DNA of 64,000 nt, taken from contig OY987298.1 of NCBI GenBank assembly GCA_963920635.1, positions 114,814,035 through 114,878,034 of the forward strand. The letters run 5' to 3'. The notes under the pieces are model-generated. The model saw only the letters and a program-made list of their open reading frames with translations, had not been told where the DNA came from and searched no databases. Each line of letters begins with the position of its first letter. The stretch's first letter is position 1. Below are positions 35,390 to 44,878 of this stretch, piece by piece. Both the position numbers and the translations under genes were made by a program. This DNA comes from Pseudeuparius sepicola. Taxonomy: Eukaryota; Arthropoda; Insecta; Coleoptera; Anthribidae.

Positions 35390-35918
35390 TATTTTCCAAA
35401 TACACAGGGTCTTCGGCTCTTTTGAGGCCATGACAATTTTTGTCGATTTGAAGTTTTTTTAGTACAGCGCGAAAAGTTGGGCATGGAGGCCTATTTATTT
35501 TTTAACGTCGCCTGGCTGACCATAATTGCCATATTTTGTTTACGTATTTTGTGTGCGGCCAAATAAGTGAGAAAATCGCTTAATAAGAAATAAGCAAAAA
35601 TAAAATCAGCCTCAAAAGAGCCGAAGATCCTGTGTAATTTTCCGAAACAATCTGAGTACCCAGTTGCATAAAGCTTCGTAGTGCCATCAATTTTCAATAT
35701 GAAAGTTTTCCTCTATCTCTTAAAATAAAGATGCTACGGCTATTAATTGTTTTGATCAATTTGATTTTTTTATATTAGGCGACAAGTTGGCCATGCATGC
35801 CGATTTCTTTTGCAGTACCACATAGTTGTCCAAAATTGACACATTTTTGTTTTTTACATTTTTTTCTAGGGCGCAAAATAAGCGAGAAAATCGTGGTGGT
35901 ATTAGTCCTAAAAAATCA
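35390..35918. repeat. Second locus of the ~310-bp degenerate repeat
   Basis: The landmarks AAATAAGTGAGAAAATCGC (about 35565) and AAATAAGCGAGAAAATCGT (about 35877) are 312 bp apart, giving the period. The unit is inverted relative to 22300-22840. A fragment in the opposite orientation (ACAGGGTCTTCGGCTCTTTT, about 35404) abuts it. Short open frames here follow the repeat and are not genes. Confidence 0.6.
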
Positions 35919-36036
35919 TCCTGTATAATTTTAAAGAAATGACTCATGGCATGTGGGACAAAATGTTTTGGTAATTGGCAGCACCAAACTAGTTTCCAAT
36001 ATCTAATGGAAATTATGTATGGGTCTTTCGGAGGTG

Positions 36037-36106
36037 TGCAGACCACGACAGGTACCTGTTTCGGGCTTGTTGGCCCTCATGAGGCAGACATAGCGCACCT
36101 AACCGA
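36037..36106 (-). ncRNA. Hammerhead ribozyme motif, copy A (core mutated)
   Basis: On the minus strand the same stem I, stem II (GGGC/GCCC) and stem III (CAG/CTG with GTAC loop) as copies B and C are present, with GAAA and the TGTC cleavage context intact. The invariant CTGATGA is CTCATGA here (36078-36084). This changes G5, which is essential for catalysis in known hammerheads, so the copy should be inactive. Confidence 0.7.
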
Positions 36107-36226
36107 AAAACCCAGACTACGTTGGCTAAGTGGAATAGGAAATAGTATAATGCGGTGAGCATTTACCATCCAACGCCATCTAGCTGGTACTGCCAAAACC
36201 AAAGCAATGTGAGTGTGTATATATCG

Positions 36227-36243
36227 ACCGGTCGATCGACATA
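36227..36243. repeat. GC palindrome inside the hammerhead unit
   Basis: TCGACCGGTCGA is a 12-bp perfect palindrome next to CATATAAAAAG in copy A. Copy C has it at about 36886-36898. It is a fixed feature of the unit and could be a protein-binding site or a promoter-proximal element. Confidence 0.4.
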
Positions 36244-36495
36244 TAAAAAGAACTCGGCAAAGCGGCGCGGTGGAAAAACCAGAAGAAGCATACATACGGA
36301 GAGCCAAAAACTCGTTTGATTCATCACCAAGTATCTTCTAATATATAAAAATCAACAAGGATCGAATCGTGAGTTTCAATCATCCATTATAATTTTAAAA
36401 GAAATGGCTGGTGGCACAAGCCATTTCTTTTAAAATGCTCACCGCATTATACTATTTCCTATTCCACTTAGCCATCGTAATCTGGGTTTTTCGGT

Positions 36496-36561
36496 GAGGT
36501 GCGTCTGCCTGATGAGGGCCAACAAGCCCGAAACAGGTACCTGTCGTGGTCTGCACACCTC
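36496..36561 (+). ncRNA. Hammerhead ribozyme, copy B (intact core)
   Basis: Self-cleaving RNA motif. The core CTGATGA (36509-36515) is followed by stem II GGGC-CAACAA-GCCC, then GAAA, then stem III CAG-GTAC-CTG, then TC, with predicted cleavage after the C at 36545 (GUC context). Stem I forms between the sequence before the core (GAGGTGCG...CTGC) and that after cleavage (GTGG..TGCACACCTC). Relative to copy C, four bases are missing from the internal loop of stem I. All core nucleotides known to be required are present. The short stem III with a 4-base loop is typical of hammerheads in retroelements. Confidence 0.8.
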
Positions 36562-37021
36562 CGAAAGACCCATACATAATTTCCATTAGATATTGGAAAC
36601 TAGTTTGGTGTTGCCAATTACCAAAGCATTTTGTCCCATATGCCACGAGCTATTTCTTTTAAAATTATAATGGGGACACTAAATATTCGTTTCGTTTAAT
36701 CATCGTTTGGCTATAGACATAAGCATACGAGGATTGAAACTCACGATTCGATCCTTGTTGATTTCTACTTATATATTAGAAGATACTCGGTGATGAATCA
36801 AACGGGTTTTTGGCTCCCCATATGTATGCTTCTTCTGGTTTTTCCACCGCGCCGCGCCGCTTTGCCGTGTTCTTTTTATATGTCGATCGACCGGTCGATA
36901 TATACACACTCACATTGCTTTGGTTTTGGCAGTACCAGCTAGATGGCGTTGGATGGTAAATGCTCACCGCATTATACGATTTCCTATTCCACTTAGCCAA
37001 CGTAATCTGAGTTTTTCGGTT

Positions 37022-37092
37022 GAGGTGCGCTACGTCTGCCTGATGAGGGCCAGCAAGCCCGAAATAGGTACCTGTCGTGGTTTGCACACCTC
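37022..37092 (+). ncRNA. Hammerhead ribozyme, copy C (intact core)
   Basis: Core CTGATGA is at 37040-37046; stem II is GGGC-CAGCAA-GCCC; then GAAA; stem III TAG-GTAC-CTG has one G-U closing pair. Cleavage is predicted after 37076. Stem I has an inner 4-bp helix (CTGC side with GTGG, two G-U pairs), an internal loop, and an outer helix GAGGTGCGC / GCACACCTC (8 of 9 paired). The predicted cleavage sites of copies B and C are exactly 531 nt apart on the same strand. One transcript across both would release a 531-nt unit. Confidence 0.8.
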
Positions 37093-37241
37093 CGAAAGAC
37101 CCATACATAATTTCCATTAGATATTGGAAACTAGTTTGGTGTTGCCAATTACCAAAACATTTTGTCCCATATGCCACGAGCCATTTCTTTTAAAATTATA
37201 ATGGGGACACTAAATATTCATTTTGTTTAATCCTGTATAAT

Positions 37242-37845
37242 GCTCACAGCCTTTTGTCCACTCTCTGACAGAAAAGGTATTTTATTCATAATATGTGCAT
37301 CAGCATATAGGTTCGAAAGTTTCTCTAGGTACTGGTCGCCTGAGATTCGAGTGGTGCCCTCTGTGACTCTAGTTTCGACACTGCGAATCTACTGGCACAG
37401 GAATTCAGTGGAACCTAACGGAACACTGCTAGTCTATTACGGCAAGTTTAGTCCTGAGATCCTGGATAGCCTCGCATTTACTGTTGAAGATTATAAATAC
37501 CTACATCCCTCAAATTACTAAAGAATAGGCCTCAGATGCCATATCTACCACATTTTAAGGAAATCACTTGACGCTTGTACTTTACCTAGTACTTGGTTAA
37601 AAACCACAGTGTGATGTTTGTATTTTCGTTCCAGTTAGCTTGCGCGCCATTATCACTGGTTGACCGGTGCTTAATCTAGAAAATATAGGAAATGAGACGT
37701 GTCGAACGAAGAAGTATGTTATTTTTACGTGTGTGCGAAAAAAGCCCTATATTAAATATGACTGTTATTTCCCGGCGTTAAAGACATCACACACAGTTAC
37801 TCCGATTTGGAAAAATCATAATCAAAGCTTGTGACACAGGGCATC
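37242..37845. other. No recognised gene
   Basis: An open frame at 37240-37521 has no recognisable motif, and its start overlaps the flank of the hammerhead cluster. The rest is unremarkable. Confidence 0.3.
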
Positions 37846-37849
37846 ATAC

Positions 37850-38940
37850 TTCTTGTACAACATGATTTTGTACAGGGTCGATCCGTTTTTTACCAACCTA
37901 GTTAACTTCGTTAATGGGCTCTGACCCTTGATTCTGGAGACCCGGTCGATGTTATCTACCTAGATTTTATATAGCAAGGCCTTTGATAACGTTCAATACA
38001 GGCGATTGCTACACAAATTGCACTCCATTGGTATTCGAGGAAACCCATATGGATGGATTGATGGGAAAAACATTTAGTGGTCGTGTGGGGGTTTGTCTGG
38101 TCGGATGAAATGCTCGTGCTTAGTGGAGTGCCCTGGGGTTCTATATTGGGGCCGGTTTTGTTCCTGGTTTATACTTCGGACCACCTCGGATCTCTCAACT
38201 GCCAGTTTAGTGCGTATGCCGGCTTTTTGAGAACCCACTAACGAACGGAGCAAGTATTCGAGGAGATCTAGACCTATTGAATAAATGGTGCTGTGATTGG
38301 CTACTACTTATCAATCCGGACAAGTGCTGAGTGCTTCACATGGAAAAACACCACCTGAGCTTCACTCACAATACCGGCGGTGTACAGCTCAAGTCGGTGC
38401 TATCACAGGGTTGACCTGGGCATTACTGTGACAAGGGACCTTGGCTGGTCTATATACTTACATTACGAATGTAGTCAATAGATGTAATACCATGTTGGAC
38501 TTAATGAGAAAAACCTTCAGAAATCGATCTTTAGATTTGGCTCGTAATCACTTGTATTCGCCCCTTAGTGGACTTCGCAGCTTCTGTATATAGTTAATAG
38601 TTACCAAAGCTAATTATAGATGAGTTCTTGCTGGAGGGCGTTCAGAGAGCAGCTACTAGATGGCCCACGGCGGTACGACTTCAAGAGTAACGACCCTCCG
38701 CGACAGACGTCTGCGGTGACTCACAAATTATTTGTTTCCGTTGGCGTACTGATGGTTGACCTAGGTGTCGATCCAATATAGGTTGAGGAAGGAACAGTTC
38801 CAGACATCTTTTCGACAGTATTTCTTTACAAACGGAACTTTTCATCAGTGGAACAAACTTCCAGTTTATGCGGTTTGTGCTCCGAACATTTCTCAATTTA
38901 ATAGACAACTAGACTGTTTACTCTTTGACAATTTCCATTA
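37850..38940 (+). pseudogene. Non-LTR retrotransposon reverse transcriptase remnant
   Basis: Fragments of a LINE reverse transcriptase read in order on the plus strand across several frames: VDVIYLDF (about 37948), then LLHKLHSIGIRGNP, a segment equivalent to SGVPQGSILGPVLFLVY (frames shifted, about 38120-38175), FSAYAD-like sequence (about 38208), and LLNKWCCDWLLLINPDKC. Further down are NKLPVYAVCAPN-type sequence and a tail near 38935. Many stops and frameshifts are present and no endonuclease domain was found, so it is a 5'-truncated dead copy. The sequence is not close to the LINE at 44636-48700, so it comes from a different family. Confidence 0.8.
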
Positions 38941-38944
38941 GTTT

Positions 38945-39560
38945 ATATTTTTCATCAGTTGAATCATTTGCAACTTCTAACAATAGTTTTTCATATGATA
39001 ACTTTGGACTTTTTTACATACTAGATACATATACATCCAGCCATTGTATTTCTTTCTGCACTTATCTACTGGAATAATATTAATAATATTAGAAATTAAG
39101 TACGATTCATTGTTGATATTTCTTCACTAAATACTTCTTCTTGTTTCTTCTGCCAGTAAAACCCGTTATTTTGTTTAAAATAAGTTCAAAAAGTTTATAG
39201 GCACTAAACTAATTGCCAAGTATCAAGTTTGATTTTCTGATAGCGCTGTACATTCAAATTAACGGCTTCCTGGCTTGCTTGGCAACAGGTAAATATATTT
39301 ACTGAAAATTGTACTCTTTGCGAAGGTGTTGATTAAACTTTCCGTGCAAGTTTTTATTAGAACAGAAAGAAAATGGTAAAATGATTAATTCAACTCAGTA
39401 TACGGAAGGTACACATCTCAGATGTACAATGTATGGGTGTTTTAAAATTATGGTGCCAAAAATGTCATTGTATGCAAGAAAATTTCTATTAACATGCGTC
39501 CGAAAATTCTTCCAATCCAATAACTTTTACCCAAATACCAACAGAACTAAGACGTTAGAG
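38945..39560. other. No recognised gene
   Basis: AT-rich. Contains AATAATATTAATAATATTAG at 39074 and short unrecognised frames. Confidence 0.3.
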
Positions 39561-39599
39561 GCATAATATTTTGTTAGAATATGTTGATATTCAACATAT

Positions 39600-40010
39600 T
39601 CAAGGACGTGATATTATTAAACCATCCCTCTACAGTAAATTTAATCCCACCGTGTTTTGTCTCCAGTTCCCTTTAATCAATGACCACACTCGAAACAATT
39701 ATTTATTGCCCGCACAATTAACCTTTAATCATTTTGTTTCAGGACGAACAAACCCGGTCTCCTGGATTTTCGGTAAGCCATCCAACTAAGCAACAAATTT
39801 GATTAAAACTTGCCAAAATCGCCACTAGATTAAGGACCGGCCATCCCATTATAATTAAGGGCCAAATGGTATTATAGAGGAACACAAATTTACCCCTTGG
39901 AAGTGTCGTCTGTTACCGAAATTAATGGCCCAGAAAGCGCGGTACGTACTTAATGATGCGAATACAATTTTTCAGGCCACGGATGGATAGTCAACGTGAA
40001 AGTGATTTCA
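39600..40010. promoter_or_regulatory. Candidate regulatory island
   Basis: A unique, compositionally even block carrying dense TAAT/ATTA words (AACAATTATTTATTGCCCG, CAATTAACCTTTAATCATT, CCATTATAATTAAGGGCC). No open frame with recognisable content crosses it. It ends shortly before the TA-flanked element at 40112. The role is inferred from word content only. Confidence 0.25.
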
Positions 40011-40111
40011 GTTTCGGTATTTCTATTATAGGAAAATATCCATTTCTAACGGATAAACACGAAAATACACGATTTCCTAATTATTAGGTAATTTTTCTTT
40101 TTATTTTTATA

Positions 40112-42165
40112 CAGGGTTAACTATCACTTAGTACAATTTTTTTTATGGTAGATAAAGAAAAATTAGACTTGCCGAAATAAATTTTCAAACATTTTCTAAC
40201 ATTTGTCTTAAGCCAATTTTTTTTTCAAATTGTTTAAAACCCCTCAAAAAAACGCCGCCTATGGACGCCCGCGTGACGTGCCTTAAAATTTCGCGTATGT
40301 CAATGGTAGTGACAGGTAGTGAAATAGCGCGGCGTTGCCACGTCTATCAATTTATCTGAGGATTCACCACGGAATTTCGATATCGTTTTGAAAAGGATTA
40401 CTTTCTAAGGAACATGTAGAAGTAGAATGCTATGAAACACCTACCTTACTGACATTTCCAGGATTGAATATTGCACCATTTTCTGTTTTCTTGCTTTTTT
40501 TTACATTAAAAGTCACACAACACAACATTCATCTCATTTTCTAAATCTGTTGGGACCTCTTGTTTCCCTCCGCCATTCCTTTTGTTTAAGCGAGGAAAAC
40601 CCCGAAGGGTAACGAAAAAACACAACTAAACTAACACACATTGCACATGCAAAGCACCACAGTAGCTGTTCAAAGAGGCCGCCGTTAACCTCGATGCACA
40701 AAATCACTCGGTTAATTAAGTTAAATTTTTTTTGCATTTTTTACTTCAGCATCTTCTCTTCTACTTATTCTGGCCCAGGCCAAATAAGTGGGTCCATCTG
40801 CTGGTAGTATACCGTACTGGTACTGCGTCTAAAACGATATAATCCATTTACTAACAAATAAGAACTATCAAATAAAAACATTACTTTGACCAAGCGAGGG
40901 TGCTTCGAAACCTAGCCGTTTAAGTTTGCCTGGTCGATTACATAAAGTACGTAATCCTAAGGTACTTCTTTTTTCATCAATATCCTCACTTTCAGTGGGA
41001 AAATGTTGGTCGCACGCCGCACGCCTAAAAACATGTTTCACTATTTCACATACCTACAGTCTGACAAACGAAAGAAGTCTAATGAAAAACTCAGTCTAAG
41101 CGCCATCCGTATGTTATTAATGTGGGCATGGACAGTTAGACTGAGTTTTTTTGGATTTCTCTCGTTTATCGGACTGTACTTTCAAAACTAAATTAATTTT
41201 AGCCCTTCTAACTTGCAATGTTGTGGTCCTAGTGCACTAGTAAAAAGCCTGGCGTTCAATTAATTGCAAAATAGCTTTAAAACGCACCAAAATACACAAA
41301 TACAGGAAAATATCGCCGAAAATTCAGAGGGACGCAGGTAAACGTCACGTAAACGTCTGCTGAAATACGAAGACTCACCCGCGCGAGTTATCTGGCCTTG
41401 TCTATTTAGGTGGCGTTGCCTCCGCGGGCAACTGGCGAAACTAGTGTGAAGTAGACTATGCATAGATTCGATACACATCGACGTTCAGTCTTTGTATTGC
41501 AAAGCGTTCAGTCCAATAAAGCCGTCATTAAGAAATCACAGAATTCTTTTTGTTTAGTTTAGATAGATTTTTAATAAGTTTTCTTATGAAAATTATTCTT
41601 TTGGAGACGCAATAAATTAATATAACATTGACATCGATAGCGATAATTATTCCGCACCACTCCAACCTGTACTGTTTTGTGCGTTTTGTGTCCAGTTTCT
41701 CGAGAAATGTGGATATAGTTTTGAACTTACTTGGTGCTGCTATGTGAAAATGCAAAAACAAAAAACGCGCAGGCATTCAGTATTACCAAAGTTCTGTAAA
41801 CTTTGGTATTACTTAACCTCGGGACCGATCTCGAGATTTGGATTAATATCCTGTTTTCCAATTTTAAACTAAGGTTTCAAATCGATTGTTATTTATGTAT
41901 TTTTTAATTTGTTTGAGTAAAAAGGTATTTTCATATTTTCATCCTTCCTAAAACAACGACAACACCGCGAAAATTACTTCTAAGCTGACAGTACGTTCCG
42001 AAGCCATACTGGATGACGTCATTATAGGCGAAGATTTACATGGAAAATTGGGGTTTTTACCCTTTTTTAAAGATCGTAAAAAATCTGAAAATATTTTTCT
42101 ATGTTTTCTTAAGCCACCCCGCACACGTGGTAAAATTTTTTGTTCTAAGTGATAGTTAGACCCTG
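40112..42165. mobile_element. TA-flanked element with CAGGGTTAACTATCACTTAG ends
   Basis: The left end CAGGGTTAACTATCACTTAG (40112) is inverted at the right as CTAAGTGATAGTTAGACCCTG (ending 42165), both next to TA. Subterminal similarity continues weakly (CTTAAGCC on both sides, about 40210 and 42108). The 2.05-kb interior has several short minus-strand frames (40534-40737, 41260-41478, 41528-41776), none recognisable as transposase. It is probably a decayed or non-autonomous mariner-type element. It holds a nested MITE at 41057-41176. Confidence 0.72.
41057..41176. mobile_element. Nested 120-bp MITE
   Basis: The ends CAGTCTGACAAACGA and TCGTTTATCGGACTG flanked by TA (41055-41056 and 41177-41178), plus the arms AAAACTCAGTCTAA / TTAGACTGAGTTTTTT, give a near-complete hairpin. 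It is nested inside the 40112-42165 element and so is younger than it. Confidence 0.82.
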
Positions 42166-42282
42166 TATAACTATATTTGATGGTAAAAAATACCCCACAA
42201 TCGGAGGCATTTTATAAATTTCATCCGAATTAATGGATAATCTACATCTATTTGAGTTCACCTTAATATTAGAAACAACTCT

Positions 42283-42431
42283 TTTTGGAATTCTAGCACC
42301 GTTTTTCGAAGTTTCAACACAAGCAACTTTTTTTACAAAGAATAACTTTTTCTCGAAAAACGAAAAACAAAAATTGTTACAAGAGTGTTTAACCGGTGGC
42401 TTAACTCAATCTGGGGACACACTGTATAGGA
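42283..42431. repeat. Single end related to the 16718-17171 MITE
   Basis: CAATCTGGGGACACACTGTA (42408-42427) and the subterminal AATAACTTTTTCTCGAAAAACG match the right arm of the 16718-17171 MITE. A clear left arm is missing, so this is a truncated or diverged copy. Confidence 0.6.
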
Positions 42432-42867
42432 AGTCTATATGGGGAGATATAATACGGCATTGTAGGTTCTGTTATTATGTGTGTAATTTATAACTTTAAT
42501 TTATATCTTCTATAGTTTCATCATCCCCGATGACTTCCCTGCTCCTGGTAATATCCTGGGAAAGTGTTTGTATAGTAGGTATAATGTGCTCCTCTATAAA
42601 ATTAAACAGCGTATATCACTTTAAATTACCCGACGTGGGTAATAGCTGCGGGAGTAATAAAAGAAAATATCATTTTATCACGCTGTGAATTATTGACGGC
42701 TGTTAAAAATTCCATAGCCGTAAATACGACCCGTGCAAATCTAGTAGTACCTACCTATACTTATTTTGCTAGTAGATGGTACATTAATTGAAGTCCTTGT
42801 CTATGTATAACGTACTAATGGTTAGTAGACAAAAAACTTTAGAGACGTTGGTGAACTTGTAATATCA

Positions 42868-43065
42868 CAAGTGCCGGAAATTGTGTATCGATAATTTTTT
42901 CGAAAGCGCTATTTTGTCTAGAAAGATTACGAGTATAAATTGGTCTTTTATTTTCTGATAAAATCCCGAGAGCGAAGCTCTCTGAAAATAAAAGTCCAAT
43001 TTGTACGAGTGGTTTTGCTATTGATTGAGAATAAAATTATCTAGAAAATTTCCGGCACGAGTGGT
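42868..43065. mobile_element. Fold-back MITE with GAGAGC-gaa-GCTCTC tip
   Basis: AAGTGCCGGAAATT (about 42870) faces AATTTCCGGCACGAG (about 43048), and TTGGTCTTTTATTTTCTG (about 42941) faces AAAATAAAAGTCCAATTTG (about 42984). The centre is a GC-rich palindrome, GAGAGCGAAGCTCTC (42969-42983), with a 3-base loop. There is no coding content. Confidence 0.65.
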
Positions 43066-43463
43066 ATTTGTCGAGATTGTTTCGCGAATACGATTTAATA
43101 ATTTCTGTATTAATTTTTTCTATGTTTACATTTACAAAACGACTAATTTTGAACGAGTCTATTGACAGCTTCGACATAGCGTTCGAGTAAACAAACATGA
43201 CGCTTGGATATCCAAGGCAAATGCGATTATACCTACACACTGTTATTGCGGTGGTTTATTTTCCGAATGTGTGTCATAAATTTAAACGGAGACGGAGGTC
43301 TAATAACAACAATTAGCAATATAAAAGTTATATAAATTCATTTATACAATACTTAATAATACCGCAACATAATTTATAAGCTGCATAATTTAGAACAGTG
43401 TAAAACACATCAATTTTAAGAAGTACGTGTTTGTATCGAACAGATTCGCGGTTGCTAAACAAC

Positions 43464-43525
43464 GAAGTGATAATTGCACAAGTGGTATTACCGCTTTGGT
43501 TTTGCACAAGTGCAATTATCGCTAG
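43464..43525. repeat. Short near-perfect hairpin
   Basis: AGTGATAATTGCACAAG faces TGCACAAGTGCAATTATCGCT. The stem is about 18 bp and the loop (TGGTATTACCGCTTTGGTTT) is short. This may be a minimal MITE or a transcribed hairpin. Confidence 0.55.
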
Positions 43526-43839
43526 CAGAGGCACAGAGGCATATGATTGGTTGGTTTTTTATGGAAGAAGCTATCTTAGTGGATGCAAGCAGTATGAGGG
43601 AAATATTCAATGAAACATTTCTGACTGACAACGCCACCTGTCCCTGAACTCCCCATACTAATCAGTAGTTGAATAACTTTCATTAGTATTGTAGATAGAC
43701 AAGGATCGAAGTGCTCAGAATTTATTTCTTTGTCGGTAGATTATTTCTTGTCATATATTTTTGATGTTTGACCTCCCATTAGACTATTTTATCGCTTGTA
43801 AAATTATTTTCCCATTCTTTAACGGCATGTGAAAGCCGC

Positions 43840-44250
43840 TTCAAGGGTTTCCTTGTCCCTGTCATGATTAAAACCATATTACCTACCATACGCCATACCC
43901 GTGTGTGTGGTTATAAACCACGAAACATCAAAGATCAACTTCGCTATAGTTTGCGTCTTAAATTACGCTCTAAAAATCGTCATAAATTACCGGGTATCGC
44001 GTTGATTAACTTTGCATTTTAACGAGCAAAGCCTTTCATTTATGCGAATGAAAAACCGTTGCATAGCTATTCTCTATTGGCGGTCCGAGACCGCCGGGGA
44101 GGCATTAAATATTCCTCACATTCCCAACTATAATAAAGTACGCGGCAGCGTTGAAGAGGAGCTCTCTGGTTAATTACTAGATGGTGAGGCTTGTTTTCTA
44201 CTTAACTTAATTAGGAGGCGTAGGTGAAATACGGGATCTATACTTAAGCG
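43840..44250. promoter_or_regulatory. Candidate regulatory island
   Basis: A unique block with no open frame. It contains GGTTATAAACC, ACATCAAAGATCAAC (TCF/LEF-like), CATAAATTACC, GTTGATTAACTTTGCATTTT and a GGCGGTCCGAGACCGCC palindrome (about 44079-44095). Such a mixture of homeodomain-like and TCF-like words is typical of enhancers. The role is inferred, not shown. Confidence 0.28.
44079..44095. repeat. GC-rich palindrome
   Basis: GGCGGTCCGAGACCGCC: an 8-bp GC-rich stem around a single central base with one mismatch zone, in otherwise AT-rich DNA. Confidence 0.45.
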
Positions 44251-44634
44251 TTGTTATGCACATATTCTCGCCATAATTTTATACATTTTTTTTGATTCTG
44301 TTGTGAATATTCCCGCAAAGATCTTTCATTTCTAGTCTCAAATTCAAACCCGTCTAGACAAAATCGTTCACACTAGATATACTAAAAATAATTTTCACTT
44401 TTCGTTAGCGTTATCTGGGCCCTCTCCTCTAATGTAATAACATGGCAGACAATATTTTTGCAGGAGACCTCACAATTATTTCCGCTGTCGATAAAGGAAC
44501 ATAAGTTAAAATTTAGAAATGCGATTTCACCCTTATGCTTCACACTCAGCCCATATTAATTAAAATAAATCCGTCATCTCTCCAACAGGTTACTCAATGT
44601 AAAATGCTTGGCGTTGTGATGGAACTCTATGTCT
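44250..44634. other. No recognised gene
   Basis: AT-rich sequence immediately downstream of the LINE 3' end (the LINE is on the minus strand). No feature was identified. Confidence 0.3.
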
Positions 44635-44635
44635 C

Positions 44636-44664
44636 TTTTTTATTTATTTATTTATTTATTTATT
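44636..44664 (-). repeat. (AATA)n tail of the LINE
   Basis: About six ATTT/AATA units at the LINE 3' terminus (TTTATTTATT... on the plus strand). It marks the point where target-primed reverse transcription began. Confidence 0.8.
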
Positions 44665-44878
44665 GCCCAACAGAAAAATCCATTTACAGGACAACATACA
44701 AAGATAAATATAAAGGGAACATAGCACCACAGAAAAAATAAAGAAAACTGATTATAAAGTAAGCACAGCTCAATCAATATAATCAACATAGTATAGGGAG
44801 CCCCACGCAGGGTATCTACCCTGTACAGTACAATTATCAGCGGACTAATACTAATACTACCCAACACATAACGTGAAA

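Larger units (their letters stand above)
35919..37241. mobile_element. Hammerhead-bearing retroelement cluster (inverted + tandem)
   Basis: Three copies of one unit are packed here. Copy A (about 35930-36398) is on the minus strand; copies B (about 36430-36705) and C (about 36735-37230) are on the plus strand, head-to-tail. Each carries a hammerhead ribozyme motif. A and B meet in a palindrome (TTTTAAAAGAAATGGCT / AGCCATTTCTTTTAAAA, 36389-36436). The cluster is bounded by an 11-bp direct repeat, TCCTGTATAAT, at 35919-35929 and 37231-37241, probably a target duplication. No reverse transcriptase is present. Penelope-like elements and retrozymes are known to carry hammerheads in such tandem or inverted arrangements, and I infer a non-autonomous member of that kind. 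Open frames beginning MAYGTKCFGNW are antisense repeat sequence. Confidence 0.65.

Noticed and set aside
36452..37177. Repeated protein-like frames starting MAYGTKCFGNW (minus) and related plus-strand frames
   Set aside because: They follow the three copies of the hammerhead unit on both strands, with length differences caused by indels. No domain or codon pattern supports a protein.
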